Below, one piece after another: positions 46,719-57,754 of a DNA stretch of 64,000 nucleotides (positions within the stretch are counted from its first letter, which is position 1; each line of letters opens with the position of its first letter). The translations under genes and the position numbers were made by a program. A model generated the notes under the pieces. The model was not told the DNA's origin, did not search any database, and saw only the letters and a list, made by a program, of their open reading frames with translations. Source of the stretch: Cucumis sativus (lineage: Eukaryota; Streptophyta; Magnoliopsida; Cucurbitales; Cucurbitaceae); the NCBI RefSeq assembly GCF_000004075.3, contig NC_026655.2, positions 3,534,001 to 3,598,000 of the forward strand, in the 5' to 3' direction.

Positions 46719-49700
46719 CATGCTTTGAAGAATTGAGAGATTGAGAGAGAGATTTGTAATTAAATTGTGTATTATTATTATTTGAGATTTCTCCTATTTT
46801 GGCTTCTGTTTAATCTCTTCATCTTCTTCTTCTTCTTCTCTGTAAAGTCTCTTCTTTGAATAGAAAATGACTATTTGTGATTGAAAAGAAAAGACAAAAG
46901 CAAAAGTAAAACACTGCAGTTTTAGTGTTGTATTGTCAACAACAACTAATTTTCTTCACCCTCTGATCTCTCTTTCTCCTTCTTCTTAGATTCTCTCCTC
47001 CTTTTTATTTTTAATCTCTACACTCACACCGATTACCAATTTGGAAGAATCGCTATCTATCTCACTCCACCTCAGTTTACCTTACATAACTTAAGACGTA
47101 ATATTAAGACAAATACAGATTCTAAATTTGCTTCGAATTATATCCTCCGTTGAGGAATTTCTGCAACAATTACCTCTAACAACGCTTTAGTTTTGTCGCT
47201 TAATACCATATTACTCGTTAATTGTGTAACAATAGATTTTATATATAGCAGTAGACATGATAGTATATGCTCTATTGAAGGTCTTTCTTCTAGTCTCTAC
47301 ATTTTGGTATTCTCGAGTACTTATTTTGTAGCATACAATGAATTGTGTTAATAACCCAATTGAAATATTTCGATACAACTTCATTCTTTTTGGTCCTCTT
47401 GTGCATTGTTAAAAGAATGAACTGTATCTTTTATGAAATTATTTAATTTTGTTCTTAAAACTTTGACTTTAATTAACATCAAGCCATGTGTGTAAAATGT
47501 TAATTTGCAGTACAAACTGGTATATATGTGATTTACCCACTTCGATTCAATACTATATGAACTATGAAGTACATCATTTCATTTTAGAACTTAGAGGTCA
47601 ATGTTATTTGAAACAACTAATAATTAATTAAGATAAACTCCGATCCAATTTGTAATCCTTTTCAAAAATTTTATATATATATATAAATTTATGGTGCCTG
47701 TATTGATCAAACCATGACCTCATATAAATGGAAGTTACCTTATCTTTGAAGCAATCATTTGTGAAAAGAAATATTATATCACTCCTTTCTCAAGGCCCAC
47801 AAAAATCCAATCATATAGCACATCCTTTGTAAATTAATTATACAAAAATTTGGCAAGTGAATTTCTTTTTTTACTTGAACTAAGCTGACCTAAATTTCAA
47901 TAGCATGTGAAACTTTTGTTTTCTTCTTAGGCTGCCAATGGTGGATGGACACCTCTTTTGTACTGTGTTTCTTTCAACATCACTTCACATCTCTCTCCTT
48001 AGCTTCATCATTTTGGTTAAAGTTGAATGTCATTTTACAAACTTCATCTTTGATATATATTTGAAGGGTCTTTTCTCAATCAATTAATAAAAGAAAAACT
48101 TTTGGCTGATTAGAAATTGAAGTGATCATCAGTGATTAAAGCAACAAATTAAATAACACAATATTCTCTTTGGACTAATTAGCTAAATATTATTATTAAT
48201 CAATTGTGTCAATTCATTCAGAATTGCAAAATTTGGAAGGGGCTCAAACATTTGCATGTGCTTAATTATATATTGCCTTGTTAGTCAAATACATTTTCTC
48301 AATTCATTTTGGTTTATATCATAAAACCCTCAAATTCATTGAATATTGATCTGAACATATCAATTTCAATGTGATTTGATAACCAAAGATAAGCCCCCTT
48401 TACTGTTTGTCATGATCAATCAATAGTAGGGAATAAAATTTGAAACTGTCTTCTTCAAGTATATAAAGAAAGTGTCCAGTTTCCCTAGCCTATAGGTAAT
48501 GTTTCCCCCCCTCTTTGTTTCCTTTTTGACAAAGGCAAAGTATAGGGTCAAAGGATTTCAAATTCTTGTACATAATGTTAAATGGAGTTGCTATTCAGTT
48601 TCCTGTGGGAAAAGGTAGCATAGTGTTTTCTTTAAACTAGATAATGAAGATCGAAGGATTAATCGGTGCAACCGAATATATTTCCAATAGTTAAGTTGAA
48701 TGTACAATACAATGGAAAGCGAGAATAAAGTTCAAAGTTATATATACTTAAATTTGATAAAGATGCATTAAAGTTTTCATTGCTTTATAATATAACTTAA
48801 GAATATAATGGAGAACCTCAACTCATTAAGTTATAGACACACGGACAACCACTCTTTTAAAGATTAGATATTCAAAGTCTTCACCACCACTCCTAAACCG
48901 TTTGTAGTGTGTATATATAAATGACGAAGAAAGGGAGATGAGAGTTAAATAGATTTGTAGCGTAGTTTATTGTTTGGAGGCATAAAAATAAAAGAAGGGG
49001 GGCAAAAAAAATGAATATGCAGGAGGTTTGTGAAGGGGTATAAACTAAAAATGACAAAACTGAGGTGGGTATTTGTGACAGACAGATAGTGACATGAAAA
49101 GTCTATTCCTTTCAATTTTTAACATTGTACACATCCATCTCTGTCCCTGTCTTTGTCTAAAAGGTTAGGGGATGGGGTGGTAGGGTTACACAATAATAAT
49201 ATGCAACTTTCTTTTTTTCCTTTTTAATTTCAACCCTTTTGATGGGGAAATTATTAATTCATTTACATATTATTTTCTTATTCTCTCTCTATATATAACA
49301 CTTCAAATTCACATTATATATTTAAATAATATGTGTGCTGTTTGGTTTAATCTTTAAACTACAAAAGGAATAATTAAAAAAGAATTATGCTATATGTCTT
49401 TCAAATGGATAATTAAGAGAAAAATGTGAAAGCTAACGTGAAAAATGGTTCTTATAAGGGAGAGAGTGTGACATCTCTACTACTTTAGAACAAAAAAAAG
49501 CAATTATTGGATATCTTATTGAAATTGGCCACATTCAACTATTAGTTAGTCAAAACTAAATTATAACTTACTCTATTTTATTATTGTATCAATTAAATTT
49601 TTTTTATTTATAATTGTATCAACATTTACGAGTAAATCTAGTTGGTAATGCTACGTGAATAAAAACGTCCTACTATTTATCTATCTATATATATATATGC

Positions 49701-52540
49701 TGATTTTTAACCTATGAAGGCTATAAATTGAATTATTTGTAATTAATACAAGTTGACTTAAGCGAGACAAGTTTCAAATATGCTAATAAGCTTTTTTTTT
49801 ACTTTTTACGTTTTAACTTATAATTAACTTTCATCTTAATATGAAGACAAAAATGGGATGTGACACAATAATAATAATGTTGCCCTAGTTAGGATCAATT
49901 ACTTTGGTTTCATTTTGTTTGCTTTTTCCACTTTTTGTTTATGCCCAATTCATCTTTTTCTTTTATTAGAGGTATGTAATGAGAAAAATAATGAGAGCAA
50001 ATCATATAATAAAGTCCAACCAATTTAAGCAATAGATATAAGTATTTGTATTTGTCCAAATGAAATGGTAGGAATAATGCTTTAAATCTTTTGATCATGA
50101 AAAGAGAAACAATCTTAACCCTCAATTTTATACCTCTTAATTCACAAAATTAAACGTTATAGTGTTCAATGTAAATAGAAAGTAAATAATTTGGAATTAA
50201 AAACGATAAAGGTTAGGAAAGTTTGAGTGGCATAATCGAAACGTTTACCCAACAAATTTAAAGATGTATATATTATTGGATATACAAAGTAGTTTTTTTA
50301 ATAGCAAAATAAAATTTATTATTTATAGGTTAAAAGTAAAATTACAATATCAATTATTGAGTTGTGTTTATTTTGAAATTACAAATTTACGTATCTTTGT
50401 TGGAGTAAACTTTAACATACATCCAAATAAGATGATATTTACTAACAAGAGCTTCGAGTATATTAGTAACTCCGAGATAGGTGGTTCGATTATTCCCTAT
50501 CTTCGATTATTATAGTAAAAGAAAATATAAAACGGTATCCATTACAATTATGAATAATAATGGATTTCTTTGGTAAAGAGATGACAATACATTTGGGCTC
50601 AAAAGTTAAAGGAAAAGCCCAATATAATTGCCTTGTATAGGATCAAAGCCCAGTCCATTGCCCAAACTCCTCATTTTACAATTCAACGCTAAGATTAAAA
50701 TAAATAAAGTTTTGTTTAAATACAATTAAAATATTTATAAGCTATATTAAAATTTTGGATTCTTTTATTAAGTGTCTATTTAAAATTCTTAAAGGAAAAA
50801 CAAAATTTTAAAATCTAAAATTATTTAGTTTTTCTCGTATATAAATTTTACAAAATGATTATAATATTTTTTGAATTAAAACAAAAATATATAAAATTTA
50901 AAGTTGAAAAGGACCATATATATATATATATATATATACTTAGAGTTATTAGAAAAGCCAAATGAAAAAAGAAAATCAAATTTCAAATTGTAAAATAGAC
51001 AAAAAAAGAGAAACATTTGAAATTTAATTTAAAAGTTGTGGAGTGACCATTTAGCCCTCCCTCCCTACACAACAAAACTCTTTAGGTTTGGCCTTCCTTA
51101 GTTTTCTTCAACCCTTCACTTTCAATTTAAAAAAAGTTTTGAATCCTTAATTATCAAAATTAAAACCACTTCTCACTACTCCCAACACTAATTACTTCCT
51201 TAATACTTCTAATCAAAAAGTGTTAATCTCAATGCATTTTGTAATTTTCAAAAAGAACAACTCATTTTAATATTCCCTTTCTTTTATTTTTTCACCTTTC
51301 ATCTCTATCTATCCTTCTACTTTACACCTCCTTTTCCTACTTTAATTTCTTCTTCAATCAAATTATGAACGTTTCATTATACTTTACAATTATAACATTA
51401 ACATACACACTAGCTATAACATCAAAACTTTAGTCTAAAATTAAATATATATATAAAAAAAAAAAAGGTCATTAATTGAATGCTTTTGTAATGGGAAGTA
51501 TATATCATATATGTTACAACATGCAAAAAGTTGCTACTTCCAAACACATCACATCACATCCATCTTTTTCCCACTTTTGCCTCTTCTTCTTCTTTTCAAC
51601 CCAACAGATGCCTCTTTCTTCCTTTTCACAATCTAATGCATAATTTCTTAGTTTTCCATCTATACATGGGGAAATTATTTTATAGAGATGAGAAAAAAGT
51701 AAGAGAATTTATTGGTGGAATAAAGTGATTGTGAATTGTTAAATAGTAAAGGAGGAATTAAATAAGTTAAGTCATACATTGTATGTTTTATGCGCATGAG
51801 ATGAAGCATAGGGAAGGGTAGGTTGAGAGTGTTTGTTTCATGGATTGCATTTAAAAGAAGAAATGGCACAACAAAAGCTTTTCTCAACTACTTCACTATG
51901 AATAGCAATTATTACAAGGTTAAGAAGAAATGAGGTTAAAAGAGGTAATTTAAATCATATAAATGTGTGTATTTAGGATAATTAATGAGGTGATTAAATG
52001 GTAACCATGCAATAAATACTAAAAAGAGTGGGGGTAATGAATGGAGGATTTTGTATTTTAGTTTAAAACCACTAGAAAATGTTGATAATAGTAATTGGTC
52101 AAAGCGTATAAAATGGGATTTTCTTTTTATTTCGAAGTTTGTTTTGTTTTTAGTTTCATTATTCGCCGTAGAAATTCATAGCCTTTCTTCTTCCAATTGA
52201 TTTTTCATCATTAATGCTTCAGAACCCAGATGACTTTTCATCTACAATCACCTTCAATTGAACCTCCTCTTCTCTGCTGCTCGCCACTACCATTTGTAAG
52301 CTTTACCTTATTCTCTCTCTCCCTTTCTCTCTCTGTTTCAAAATGCAAAACCACAAGCTTCTGGGTTCTGCACAAATCCAAAGCTTTCCGTAGCTGTCAT
52401 TTCTTCTGAGTTTATACATACATTACCCATTTGAATATATTCTGTGAAGTGAACGGATTCTGCCCTTTTTGTTGTTGAGAGGATTGGGTATTGGATTGGT
52501 TTCAATGGGTTTCTGAAAAGTTCTTTGATAGATGCGAAAT

Positions 52541-52579
52541 GGGATAGGATGGGATGGGATGGGATGGGATGGGATGGGG
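52541..52579. repeat. GGGAT pentanucleotide tandem repeat
   Basis: Seven to eight near-perfect units of GGGAT (one unit reads AGGAT). It lies in the likely 5' UTR intron of the GT47 gene: donor CATTTGTAAGC near 52295, acceptor TTGTCTTTAG at 52690. Confidence 0.85.
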
Positions 52580-52692
52580 TCCCTTTTGACTTCATTTCTG
52601 AATGAAAGTTGCTAATTTGTTTGACAATGGCAATGCTGGATTGTTGTCTGTTCTAATTTTCTGAATTTGTAACGGACTTGTTGTCTTTAGCA

Positions 52693-54940
52693 ATGTCGGA
52701 GAAAAGCATGCTTCCCACTAGGTTGTTTTTGTACTTGATAACCGTATCTATGTTCCTTCTAATCCTTTCTTCTGTATTCATTCTACAATCCAACTATAAT
52801 TCATTCTTCCCCAGTTCGGTACTCAAGTTTATTGTTGTTAATAATACTTCAAATTACCTAAAGCCCAATGTGGAGGATGAACCAATGGAGCTTCCTACAC
52901 AACCTGGGGAAGCCAAAGAAGCCGTTACAGATAGGGATGTTGATTATCCAGTTTCTAATTTTGTCAAGGATGAAGTTTCTGTAGAAAATCAGTCAGACTT
53001 GGGTTGTGATCCTGCAAAGGCTCGTTTGAGAGTTTTCATGTATGATCTTCCACCTTTATACCACTTTGGGTTGTTGGGATGGAAGGGAGAGAAGGATCAA
53101 ATTTGGCCTTATGTCAGTAATAGAAGTCAAATCCCACCATACCCTGGTGGGTTAAATTTACAGCATAGTATGGAATACTGGCTTACACTTGATCTTTTAT
53201 CATCGAATGTCCCGGATATGGATCATACTTGCACTGCGGTTAGGGTGAAGGATTCAAGTCAAGCAGATGTCATTTTTGTGCCTTTTTTCTCATCCTTGAG
53301 TTACAACCAACATTCTAAGTCACATGGGAAGGAGAAAATCAATGTGAACAAGATATTGCAGCAAAAGTTGATTGATTTTCTGTTTGGTCAGAAGGAGTGG
53401 AGGCGAACAGGTGGAAAGAATCATCTCGTAATTGCACATCATCCGAATAGTATGTTGGATGCGAGAAAGAAACTTGGCTCGGCTATGTTTGTGCTTGCAG
53501 ATTTTGGAAGGTACCCAGCTGCGATTGCAAATATTGAAAAAGATATTATTGCTCCTTACAGACATATAGTGAAGACGGTTCCTAGTTCTAAATCTGCCAC
53601 ATTTGATGAGCGTCCTATTTTGGTGTACTTTCAAGGAGCTATATACAGGAAGGATGTAAGTCTTTCTGCGCCTTTGAGAAACTTATTGATGTGCTATTAC
53701 TTCTCAGAGGTTCTTCTCTTTTTATCTTATTTTCTGGCAAGCAATCTAGGTTATGCCTAAATTATGTTCTGCATTGGTGTTTCATATCATTTCCTAAATC
53801 CCTTTTGTTTGTGATCGGAAATGCATGATTATGATCCCTTATATGTTGGACTTGGTAATCTCGTTGGAAAAGGTATATGATAGAACGTCCTTTTTGGTTT
53901 ATGTATGAACTTGATGTTTAAAGCAGGGCCATGAACAGTAATATTGCAGGTTCATGGTAAGAAGAATATTTTGATACTCTAACTAAATCATTATGATCTC
54001 AAATTCAATGCATAATCGGACTTGGATGATCTTTTGCTGATGAGTTGCTTGCAAGCAGTGGTGACCTATAGCCAACTGTTGATATGCAGGTGAAAGGAAT
54101 CTTGAGGAGTACTAAAAACTAAATATTTAATGCTTTGTTGGATTCATCTGCACCTAATTAATCTATGGAATGACCAATCCTGTTATATACAGTGCAAAAG
54201 AAATGACATGCATTAACATACTAAACCAAAGAATTATCCTTTGTTACGTATGGCTATTTAAATTGCTTTTCATCTGCTTAGTTTGGTTTCTACTGTTGCA
54301 TTGCTTACCTTTATCATTTTTTCTTAGATCCTTTTTAGCGACCCTGCGTTCTTACAATAACTGATAACATTTAAGTTGATAAAATTTATTCAAATTTTCT
54401 GTTTGAATTTGTCTTCAGGGAGGTGTAGTTCGCCAAGAACTATATTACCTTCTGAAAGATGAGGAGGACGTTCATTTTACTTTTGGAAGTGTTAAGGGGA
54501 ATGGAATCAACAAGGCAGGCCAAGGAATGGCCTCATCCAAGTTCTGCCTCAACATTGCAGGAGACACCCCCTCATCAAATCGACTTTTTGATTCTATTGC
54601 AAGTCATTGTGTTCCTGTTATTATAAGTGACGATATTGAGCTGCCATATGAAGATATCTTGGACTACTCAGAGTTTTGTGTCTTTGTTCGAGCAGCAGAT
54701 TCTATAAGGAAAGGTTATCTACTGAATCTTCTTCGTGGAATTGGACGGGAAAGGTGGACAAAGATGTGGGATAGAATAAAGGAAATCGTGCATGAATTTG
54801 AATATCAGTATCCATCTCAAAGTGGTGATGCTGTTGATATGATTTGGCAAGCAGTGTCACGTAAAGTGTCAAAAATAAAATCTAATCGGAATAGGAAGAA
54901 CAGGTACAGTAGATCTCAACTTCTCCTAAAGAACAGTTGA
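52693..54940 (+). CDS. GT47 exostosin-family glycosyltransferase (At1g74680-like)
   Basis: Exons 52693-53655 and 54419-54940, 494 aa, GT-AG intron of 763 bp. Type II Golgi membrane protein: a short cytosolic tail, then a hydrophobic anchor at about residues 10-31 (LFLYLITVSMFLLILSSVFI). A variable stem to about residue 105 precedes the exostosin domain, which starts with RLRVFMYDLPPLYHFGLL. Donor-binding-side motifs are SKFCLNIAGDTPSSNRLFD and HCVPVIISDDIELPYED. Plant GT47 enzymes build cell-wall polysaccharides (xylan, arabinan, xyloglucan side chains), and relatives are often labelled ARAD1-like arabinosyltransferases. The actual sugar donor is not known. The C-terminus is basic (NRNRKNRYSRSQ). 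A probable 5' UTR intron ends 2 bp before the ATG. Confidence 0.88.
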
Positions 54941-55876
54941 TAATGAATTTAATAATCATAGGAAGTTTTGTAGTCACGGAGATCTGTCATCCCTTCTCCA
55001 TGTTGCTGGTATCATGAATCTCTTAACTCAAAACAGAGTAGTTTTGAGATTATTGGCTGTCTAGAATCAATCTTTACTCGATTATTCATTCAGTTAACTT
55101 GTAAAGTTCATTGCAGCCTTAGACCTTATCATCTTCATTCTTGTCCAGTTTTTGACAGCATACATAATCAAAGGTCTTTTTCTTAAAAACACCAGGAGCA
55201 GTGATCAAATTGTGTAAATCAAAATAGGAAAAAATGATTTGGTAAGAAAACTGACAGAATAAGATCGACATTCACTTCCCTACAATCCAATTATTAAGAA
55301 TTGTGGTTACTCAAGTATAGATCATTTTTAACTTTTTAGGGCCATTCTTCAACTTGATAACTTTAGACTCGATTTAACGTGACATGTCTGACATCTCAAA
55401 TGAAAATTTGATGAATAATTGTCATCTGATGATATTGTCAACAGACATGAGAAACAGAATGAGGGCTTGGAAAATTGTTGTCAGATATGCATAGCTCTTG
55501 CTTAGGGAACTCTAGTGATGAACGTAAAACTTAACAAATAAAGCATGGAAAAGAATATATATATATATATATATAGAAAACATGGAATACATTTTTCTAC
55601 AGAGCATCTACCTATTTGTATGGCAGAAGAAACCTTTTTTCTTTCTTTCTTTTACATCTAATAAAGCTGTTTGGTTTGTTAGAGCTTTGGGTTTGTACAT
55701 CACTGAAGCTACTTACCCAAGTAGATGTAATCTTCAATTCTACAAGAAAGCTGCCAACAATCTTTGATAAACTATCTAGGATATCATCTTTTCATCAACA
55801 GGGCTTCCCAACATTCTATTTTTCTTTGAAAACAAACGGGTACGAAACGTCTTTGTATCTTCTTCATTTCTTCTTC
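54941..55876. other. Convergent spacer between GT47 and CLE45
   Basis: Contains the 3' UTRs of two convergent genes and a (TA)n tract at about 55556-55576. Nothing else seen. Confidence 0.5.
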
Positions 55877-56164
55877 TCAACATTTGTTGTGGATAGGATC
55901 AGATCCTCTTCGAACCCTTCTTTTGTTCAACTGGGTTGGATCTAAACCTGTGGAAGGTGCTGGAGCAAAAGCCAGCATTCTTCCCCAATCATCCTCAACA
56001 GATACATCCTTCACAAACTTGAAGCTATTGAAAATGGGAATGTGTGCTTTATCCCATCTGAGTGCTAGATCAATGTTTGTCAACCCATTGGTTCCTTCTG
56101 GTTGAAGAGCCAAAAACCAAATACAGAGAAGTAGCATGGTCACCCTATGGATCAAGAACCCCAT
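55877..56164 (-). CDS. CLE45: CLE45 signalling peptide precursor
   Basis: Single-exon gene of 95 aa. Residues 1-27 form a signal peptide with hydrophobic core MLLLCIWFLAL. A variable region follows, and the CLE dodecapeptide RRVRRGSDPIHN occupies residues 82-93, followed by only Lys-Cys. As I recall it, this dodecapeptide equals Arabidopsis CLE45 in every residue. Family knowledge: the processed peptide is secreted and perceived by BAM3 receptor kinase with CLV2/CRN, restraining protophloem differentiation in roots, with SKM1/SKM2 in pollen tubes. It is too short for many annotation pipelines. In Arabidopsis CLE45 lies elsewhere (At1g69588), so the gene falls outside the At1g74xxx synteny. 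Confidence 0.9.
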   Translation of the reverse strand: MGFLIHRVTMLLLCIWFLALQPEGTNGLTNIDLALRWDKAHIPIFNSFKFVKDVSVEDDWGRMLAFAPAPSTGLDPTQLNKRRVRRGSDPIHNKC

Positions 56165-57754
56165 TTGTACTTAAAACCAGAAGAAGGATGAAAGTATTTG
56201 TGTTCGATGAGGAGGGAATGGGGAGGAGAAGGATGTGTCTGAGATATATGCAGAGCCAAAGTTTAGGATGGGTCATTGTAGTAAGAAGTTAGGAGTTCCA
56301 TCTTTTATGGGATAGGAATAGGATGACCAAAAAGCAAAAGACATATTTGGGGCCCAGAACATGTGTAGGGAAATCTAAGATTCATCTTATGATAAGCCTG
56401 CAAAAGAAGCAATATGAGGCTGTTTTTGAGAGGGGCTTTGACAGGTTTGAATTTAAAAGGGGAAAAGAAAAGAAAAGGTTGAATGGAACAATATCTTTGA
56501 GAAGACAGGGAATACGGATCTTTTTCCTTGTGATGTGCATTTCATTAGTTCCTTACATTTTGTTCCAATTTTAGGATTTCCCTTTTGGCTTTTTTACCAG
56601 ACCAAGACTGGTCTCACTTAGCTGTCATTCCATGTCATCAAACCACAAATCCCAAACTGAATTATCAAGTCTCTAAACATCATTATAGCAAATGATAAAT
56701 GCCTTAACATTTTAATCTATGTAATCATGTGAGAATAATAGGACACTAATCCCCTTTTCTTCTGTAAAATATCTCTTTCTGGCCTGCAGGAGTAAAAGAG
56801 AGAAAGAGAGACCCGAAATGAATAGACACATACCCCTCCAGAGACGTTAAACGAGAGAAGGGGTACAGAGCTTCTACCGGAAAGGAAAAAAAGAGGAAGC
56901 TTTTTTTCCTTTTGGTCCTTGCAAGAAAATTTGGTCTTGAGAATCAGTCTAGTGTTCTCATTCTATGCTTCAGTGGAGCTCTTTAATGCTTTTATTTTAG
57001 GTCCCTTTTGGCTGCCCAACCCTCGACTGAGACCAAACTCCTTTAATTTTCCCTTTAGAGCCTATGAAGACTGACCATCTTTGAATCACCCTCCCTCCTC
57101 TCCCAATTGTTTCATTCATCAACTTAGCTTAGCTTTCGTATGCCTTCAGCTTCCACACCCTACTTTGTTTGTTTAAAATTGCCTCTCAAGAATAGGTTCC
57201 TTTAATTAAAGATCATGCAAGCTAACTAAAGTGCATTCTAGACATATTTTATAACATGATAAACTAAGAAAAGCCCTTCCAAGTTGAAACTAATATGGAA
57301 TAATAGATTGCTTGGTCATCTATGGTAAAGTTACATATATTCTAAAGAAATGGACCATGAGACAACTAGTGTGTTGAAACGTATTCATCGATTAAATTTA
57401 TTACAACCCAACATCTTACCAACTTAAACACAACTCAAGGAGATAAATCTATAGTTATACAGGAATAACTCTTGAACAAAGAAACTCAATTCTCTGGTGC
57501 AACCATCACTGATTAGGTGATATCCAGAATTATATACAGACGTAACTCAGAAATTGAGGATGATAGAATGCAAGAGACAGATTGAAAGCAGTACGAAGAA
57601 AAAACTTGTGGAGGATGCTAAGAGGAAGATAGTAAATTACAGTTTACTGATGAAAGTTTTTTTTTAAAAAAAAGAAGGTGAAATACAGTAGAATAAATTT
57701 AGGTTGGAGTTAAAATATATATAAAGCCTCTCTGCACTCCATAAAGAAACGTTA
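56165..57754. promoter_or_regulatory. CLE45 upstream region and RING-CH 3' flank
   Basis: No gene is supported. The part next to 56164 is the CLE45 promoter and leader. A purine-rich stretch with GAGAAAGAGAGA (about 56798-56812) is GAGA-like on the plus strand. Towards 57754 it becomes the 3' UTR of the RING-CH gene. Confidence 0.45.

Larger units (their letters stand above)
46527..52692. other. 6.2 kb gene-poor region between MIF and the GT47 gene
   Basis: No protein gene is supported. It contains a TTGG tandem repeat (46694-46718), a TTC tract near 46821-46838, (TA)n at 47670-47685 and 50918-50938, and at the 3' end the promoter and 5' UTR of the GT47 gene. A GASA-type gene sits at this place in Arabidopsis (At1g74670), but I found no Cys-rich GASA domain here. 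Confidence 0.55.

Noticed and set aside
46527-52300. Search for a GASA6-like gene expected from Arabidopsis order
   Set aside because: No Cys-rich GASA pattern found in any frame examined.
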